Below are positions 5,410-7,979 of a stretch of DNA of 7,979 bases, in pieces. Position numbers and translations under genes: made by a program. The notes under the pieces were generated by a model, which saw only the letters and a program-made list of their open reading frames with translations, searched no databases and was not told the origin of the DNA. The stretch is from the NCBI GenBank assembly GCA_028066355.1, contig JALCBP010000095.1, positions 1-7,979 on the forward strand, given 5' to 3'. Within the stretch, counting starts at the first letter, position 1. Every line of letters begins with the position of its first letter. Source of the DNA: UBA1268 sp002694955. GTDB taxonomy: Bacteria; Planctomycetota; Planctomycetia; Pirellulales; UBA1268.

Positions 5410-6453
5410 ATGCCGACCACTACGGCAACACCTCCGCGGCTATCGATCGTCATCCCAGCACCTGGGGACGAGTCAACTCTCGAGGAAACACTCGTGAGCG
5501 TGCTTGAGAATCGGCCAGAGAACTCTGAAATTGTTGTCGTTCTTGGCTTTGGCTATCACGATCCGTGGAATGTTTGCGAAGAAGTTCGCTTTATTCAGGC
5601 GCCTATTGGGTCCAACCGTGTTGCATGTATAAATCTCGGACTTGCCGCAAGTACTGGGCGTATCATTCATGTCCTTGCAGCTGGATGGCGGGCGACCCCC
5701 TTTTGGACAGACGCCGCAGTCGAACATTTCAATAATGAGCAAATCGCCGCTGTCGTGCCGCTTGAGGTCGCCTCTGATGACAGCGATCGCATCGTAGCGA
5801 CTGGTATAGAAGTGGGCCGGGGTGGCAGACGTATCATGCTACGGCCATGGGGTGATGCTTCACGAGTGCAGGGGTTCCATACGGATGATTTTCCATCACC
5901 ATCAGGCCCTACACTTGAGGCAGGTTTTTGGAGCCGCCAGATGATCGACAGATTAAGTTTTGGATTCTGTCCTGCATGCGGCGATGAGTACGCCGATGCT
6001 GATATGGCTGTCTCATTACAAGCAACTGGTGGTCACGTTGTTTTTGAACACACCTCAAAAATTATTGCAGCACAAGAGCGTCATCGTCCACAGCCAGCAT
6101 TCAAAGCAGGACTATACGGAGAGCGACTTTTCTGGAGGTCCATTGCCGCAGAACCACTACCACAAAGTCTGGTATTCCATGCTGTTGAAATTCTTCGTCA
6201 CGCCATCGTACGAGCTCCACTCGGAACAATTCCGCTGTTGGCTGGCAGGTTGGTTGCTCTCCTTCAATTCGGAATGTACTTCTCGCGGTTCCGTGAGCTA
6301 TCTGCTCTCATGAGAGGACAATCAACCGGAGTGAAGCGTACAACAAACAAAAACGCAGGCAGTACGGCTCATCTGCTTCGCTATGATGAAAGTCACACAC
6401 GCGTTGGACGCCCATATCGTCGCCGTAAATTGCCACTCAAGCGTAGTGCATAA
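5410..6453 (+). CDS. Divergent family 2 glycosyltransferase-like protein (GT-A fold, no DXD)
   Basis: This 347-residue protein's first half follows the GT2 plan: RLSIVIPAPGDESTLEETLVSVL (10-32), EIVVVLGFGYHD (40-51), then NRVACINLGLAASTGRIIHV (69-88). It departs at key points. The acidic 'DDGS' after the second strand is LGFGY. The metal- and nucleotide-binding DXD after 'IIHVL' is replaced by AAGW (90-93). An acidic patch GDEYADADMAVSLQATGG (191-208) sits where GT2 enzymes have their catalytic-base 'ED' helix, so the acceptor side may be intact. The C-terminus (from about 305) is basic, ending RPYRRRKLPLKRSA, and has no membrane helix. It may use an unusual donor, be metal-independent, or be non-catalytic. 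ATG 5410 is the first start after an in-frame TGA at 5386. The ribosome site is weak (GGGA), consistent with coupling to the small gene upstream. Confidence 0.85.
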   Translation: MPTTTATPPRLSIVIPAPGDESTLEETLVSVLENRPENSEIVVVLGFGYHDPWNVCEEVRFIQAPIGSNRVACINLGLAASTGRIIHVLAAGWRATPFWTDAAVEHFNNEQIAAVVPLEVASDDSDRIVATGIEVGRGGRRIMLRPWGDASRVQGFHTDDFPSPSGPTLEAGFWSRQMIDRLSFGFCPACGDEYADADMAVSLQATGGHVVFEHTSKIIAAQERHRPQPAFKAGLYGERLFWRSIAAEPLPQSLVFHAVEILRHAIVRAPLGTIPLLAGRLVALLQFGMYFSRFRELSALMRGQSTGVKRTTNKNAGSTAHLLRYDESHTRVGRPYRRRKLPLKRSA

Positions 6454-6669
6454 TTTGTTGAGTTGATACCAGCTAGACTGCCAGTTCACCATCCCGAAGA
6501 ACATCAAAGGAGCAACCTTGCTTACAAAGAGCACAGGTTAACCATATGTGGTTTGAGGGCAGTTTACCCGTGGCGTAACATGACTGTAGCAGCTTCGTCA
6601 CAAATAAAAAGTTTGTGCAGGTTTCTTTGGCCACCCGACTCAATAGCAAAACGTGAAGCTCCGCATGAA
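6454..6669. other. Convergent intergenic gap, no gene seen
   Basis: This lies between the glycosyltransferase-like stop and the stop of a convergent gene. The only structure I see is AACCA-TATG-TGGTT (6540-6553), a perfect five-base-arm hairpin without a T-run. Short frames crossing the gap on both strands overlap the neighbouring exported-protein gene and look spurious. Confidence 0.5.
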
Positions 6670-7104
6670 TTAGCGTGCGTTGGGATTGAAGGGATGATCC
6701 AAGGGAAGCTTTTTCCAATGCAGCTCTACTTCTTGGACCTTATCCCAACAACCCTGAGGGAAATACCACAAGTTCTCAGACTCTTCATTCTCTTCTGGAC
6801 CCAAGTTTGTGACTACAAATCCTCCTTGGAGTTCACTGAGTTCATTTTTAAACGGACAGTGAGCTTTAAAATCTAAAATCCCAAACTTGTCTTTTAATGA
6901 CTCATTTATGATCCTGTAATGAACGTACACGCGAACAGAGTTTGAAGAGGTTGTTTTCGCTTTTACCCCAAGACATTGGACCGTGACTTCAGGGTCACCC
7001 GAAGTTATGGCAACCGCTTTTCTTGCTTTCGTTTCTTTGGAGAAACCTACTACCGGCAAGCCAATGATGAACAGACACCCTAACAATAGTGTTCGTAATC
7101 TCAT
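6670..7104 (-). CDS. Exported protein of unknown function
   Basis: This 144-residue protein has a clear signal peptide: basic MRLR, hydrophobic core LLLGCLFIIGLPVVG (6-20), and probable cleavage near residue 22 before KETKARKA. The mature part alternates short hydrophobic strands (VTVQCLGV 40-47, SVRVYVHYRII 56-67, KFGILDFKAHC 73-83, GGFVVTNLG 94-102, VQEVELHWKKL 123-133), which suggests a small beta-sandwich. It has three Cys (44, 83, 119), so at most one disulfide plus a free thiol. I do not recognise the family. The chosen ATG is directly preceded by a GTG that could also start. A ribosome site GGTGG is close but poorly spaced. The His-rich exported protein gene ends about 100 bases upstream on the same strand, so they may be cotranscribed or separately regulated by the repeats between them. 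Confidence 0.8.
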   Translation of the reverse strand: MRLRTLLLGCLFIIGLPVVGFSKETKARKAVAITSGDPEVTVQCLGVKAKTTSSNSVRVYVHYRIINESLKDKFGILDFKAHCPFKNELSELQGGFVVTNLGPEENEESENLWYFPQGCWDKVQEVELHWKKLPLDHPFNPNAR

Positions 7105-7152
7105 CACCCACCGTTATTACTAAGCCGGGTCTTTACGCCTAATGTCTGCATT

Positions 7153-7179
7153 ACCTTTTTAAGGTTACATGTGCATGTA
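7153..7179. repeat. Two adjacent inverted repeats upstream of the exported-protein gene
   Basis: ACCTT-TTT-AAGGT (7153-7165) is followed at once by TACATG-TG-CATGTA (7166-7179). Both have perfect arms. They lie between the two minus-strand exported-protein genes, about 50-75 bases upstream of ATG 7104. They could be operators for a separate promoter or processing hairpins in a shared transcript. Neither has a T-run in the minus direction. Confidence 0.4.
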
Positions 7180-7202
7180 TTTTGAATAGTCAGAACAGGA
7201 CC

Positions 7203-7745
7203 TTACTTAGTTTTGTTAACTCGAGTACTCGGCTTTTCGATTCCCAGCGTTTCAAGCAATTTTTTATGACCATCGATTGCTTTTTCTATAGACGACTGCA
7301 TTTTGGCAACGGTTGACTTTGCAGCTTCCGAATCAATTGGCTTTTGAATCGTAATTTTATTTAGATCTGCTTGGTGTAGCCTCGCCTCCTGAACGTGACC
7401 TTCCACTTCTGAAATAGCCTTAACGCCATCCGCGTTTTCGTGCGCAGAGGCTTGGCTTTTCATCTGACCAAGATGCTGCTGGGTCTTAGCCAAATGCGAA
7501 CCAATCGTATCATGGGCCATGCGAGCAACCGATGGCTCTACTGTTTTCGCAGTTGACAGGTAATTGCTGTAATGCGAAGCGTGGCTTTGGGCGCCGTATA
7601 GATGGCTGTGCGAACTGTGGCCATGATATTCGGAGAAGTACCCGGCAGCTTTCGAACCAGCATTTCTCCATGACTGGGCAACAGCAGGAACTGTTCCAAC
7701 TGCGACACACAAACAAAATGTTAAAAAATGCAAACGGCGAATCAT
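7203..7745 (-). CDS. Exported histidine-rich helical protein
   Basis: This 180-residue protein has a signal peptide MIRRLHFLTFCLCVAVGTVP with cleavage expected after AVA (21-23). The mature N-terminus is rich in His, Ser and Tyr: H41, H43, H46, H48, H55 and H58 lie within 20 residues. The remainder looks like two or three long helices (about 72-103, 106-130, 138-168) with further His at 78, 84, 91, 102, 117, 124 and 160, several spaced 6-7 residues apart as on one helix face. Thirteen His in the mature chain suggest binding of a transition metal or haem, but that is inference, and I know no matching family. The start is fixed by GAGAGG (7757-7752), 6 bases before the ATG, and by the promoter at 7846-7818. 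The frame extends to 7829, but that start lies within the promoter region and would bury the signal peptide. Confidence 0.85.
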   Translation of the reverse strand: MIRRLHFLTFCLCVAVGTVPAVAQSWRNAGSKAAGYFSEYHGHSSHSHLYGAQSHASHYSNYLSTAKTVEPSVARMAHDTIGSHLAKTQQHLGQMKSQASAHENADGVKAISEVEGHVQEARLHQADLNKITIQKPIDSEAAKSTVAKMQSSIEKAIDGHKKLLETLGIEKPSTRVNKTK

Positions 7746-7817
7746 TGGGGGCCTCTCAGTCGGTAAAAGTAACAGAGATTGGTACTGTCTCATCTCGTTA
7801 GGCAAGTTCACACACTT

Positions 7818-7846
7818 ATTATACCCCATAGGATATCATCTATCCA
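7818..7846 (-). promoter_or_regulatory. Sigma-70-type promoter of the His-rich protein gene
   Basis: On the minus strand TATAAT (7823-7818) is a perfect -10. TGGATA (7846-7841), matching TTGACA at four of six positions, lies exactly 17 bases upstream. Transcription should start near 7811, giving a leader of about 65 bases to ATG 7745. This is the best promoter match in the window. Confidence 0.65.
7831..7845. promoter_or_regulatory. Inverted repeat GGATA-TCATC-TATCC overlapping the -35, possible operator
   Basis: Perfect five-base arms surround five bases and occupy the spacer and most of the -35 hexamer of the promoter above. A dimeric regulator bound here would block polymerase. No regulator is encoded in the window. 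Confidence 0.4.
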
Positions 7847-7884
7847 GTTTCTATCGAAGCATGACTATGGCGGACAAATGAACC

Positions 7885-7931
7885 GGTCAATCTGACCTAC
7901 CGATCATTTACATACTCTTTTAGGCACGTGC
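7885..7931. repeat. Inverted repeat GGTCA-ATC-TGACC and palindrome GCACGTGC
   Basis: GGTCA (7885-7889) pairs with TGACC (7893-7897), and GCACGTGC (7924-7931) is a perfect 8-base palindrome. Both lie upstream of a possible plus-strand gene start at 7971 and of the minus-strand promoter, so they could be control sites in a divergent region. Function is unproven. Confidence 0.35.
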
Positions 7932-7970
7932 TGTGAGACGTGAAATTACAAACAAAAAGGTTGCGGGATA

Positions 7971-7979
7971 ATGAAGATT
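7971..7979 (+). CDS. Possible start of a plus-strand gene (only three codons visible)
   Basis: ATG AAG ATT at the very end is preceded by AAAAAGG (7954-7960) and GGGA (7965-7968), a plausible ribosome-binding context. Only Met-Lys-Ile can be read, which could equally be chance; the product cannot be inferred. Confidence 0.25.

Noticed and set aside
6454..6669. tRNA or small RNA gene in the convergent gap
   Set aside because: No tRNA arms or conserved T-loop sequence found; one short hairpin without a T-run is not enough.
6473..6718. Minus-strand Cys-containing frame of 81 codons
   Set aside because: Overlaps the end of the exported-protein gene in another frame, without ribosome site or recognisable domain; most likely chance.
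6463..6876. Plus-strand frame of 137 codons antisense to the exported-protein gene
   Set aside because: No good start context and irregular composition; the minus-strand gene has a proper signal peptide and beta pattern.
7066..7080. Lipobox reading (LLGC) in the signal peptide of the 6670-7104 protein
   Set aside because: Leu at -2 is atypical, the Cys is only residue 10, and the hydrophobic core continues past it, so an ordinary signal peptide fits better.
7746..7829. Extended N-terminus of the His-rich protein starting at 7829
   Set aside because: The start lies upstream of the predicted -10, and the extension would place 28 residues before a clear signal peptide; ATG 7745 has its own GAGAGG.

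Overview
The window looks like a piece of a planctomycete chromosome (Pirellulaceae or Planctomycetaceae type), with base composition close to 50% G+C by eye. I base this on recalled protein families, not a search. The leftmost protein has the N-terminal sequence style of a planctomycete membrane family. A HEAT-repeat protein with one N-terminal membrane helix, a small MHLHLNAAD-type protein and a divergent family 2 glycosyltransferase are likewise of planctomycete type. Genes are loosely packed, on both strands, with few strong Shine-Dalgarno sites. I see no mobile element, tRNA, rRNA or CRISPR.

Layout. 1-1084 (minus) is an incomplete membrane protein with two anti-sigma-like helical modules, one membrane helix and a Ser/Thr/Pro-rich outer part. 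A divergent intergenic region rich in inverted repeats follows. At 1382-1966 (plus) is a TPR protein, and directly behind it at 2058-2894 is a shikimate dehydrogenase (AroE) homologue that has lost every catalytic and substrate-binding signature I can align. At 2930-3922 (minus), convergent with it, is the HEAT-repeat membrane protein. Divergent from that, 4047-4802 (plus) encodes a compact lipoate-protein ligase A family enzyme.

After about 300 bases without a gene, which contain a plausible promoter and four successive inverted repeats, comes a probable two-gene unit: a small 89-residue protein (5105-5374) and a GT2-like protein without its usual DXD metal motif (5410-6453). The Shine-Dalgarno sequence of the small gene sits in the loop of a perfect hairpin, which suggests control of translation.

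The right end carries two minus-strand genes for exported proteins: a 144-residue protein of unknown function (6670-7104) and a histidine-rich helical protein (7203-7745). The latter has a good promoter whose -35 region overlaps an inverted repeat. A plus-strand gene may begin in the last nine bases.

The genes do not form one obvious pathway. Most notable are the apparent AroE pseudoenzyme paired with a TPR protein, the GT2-like protein without DXD behind a structured leader, and the histidine-rich exported protein.
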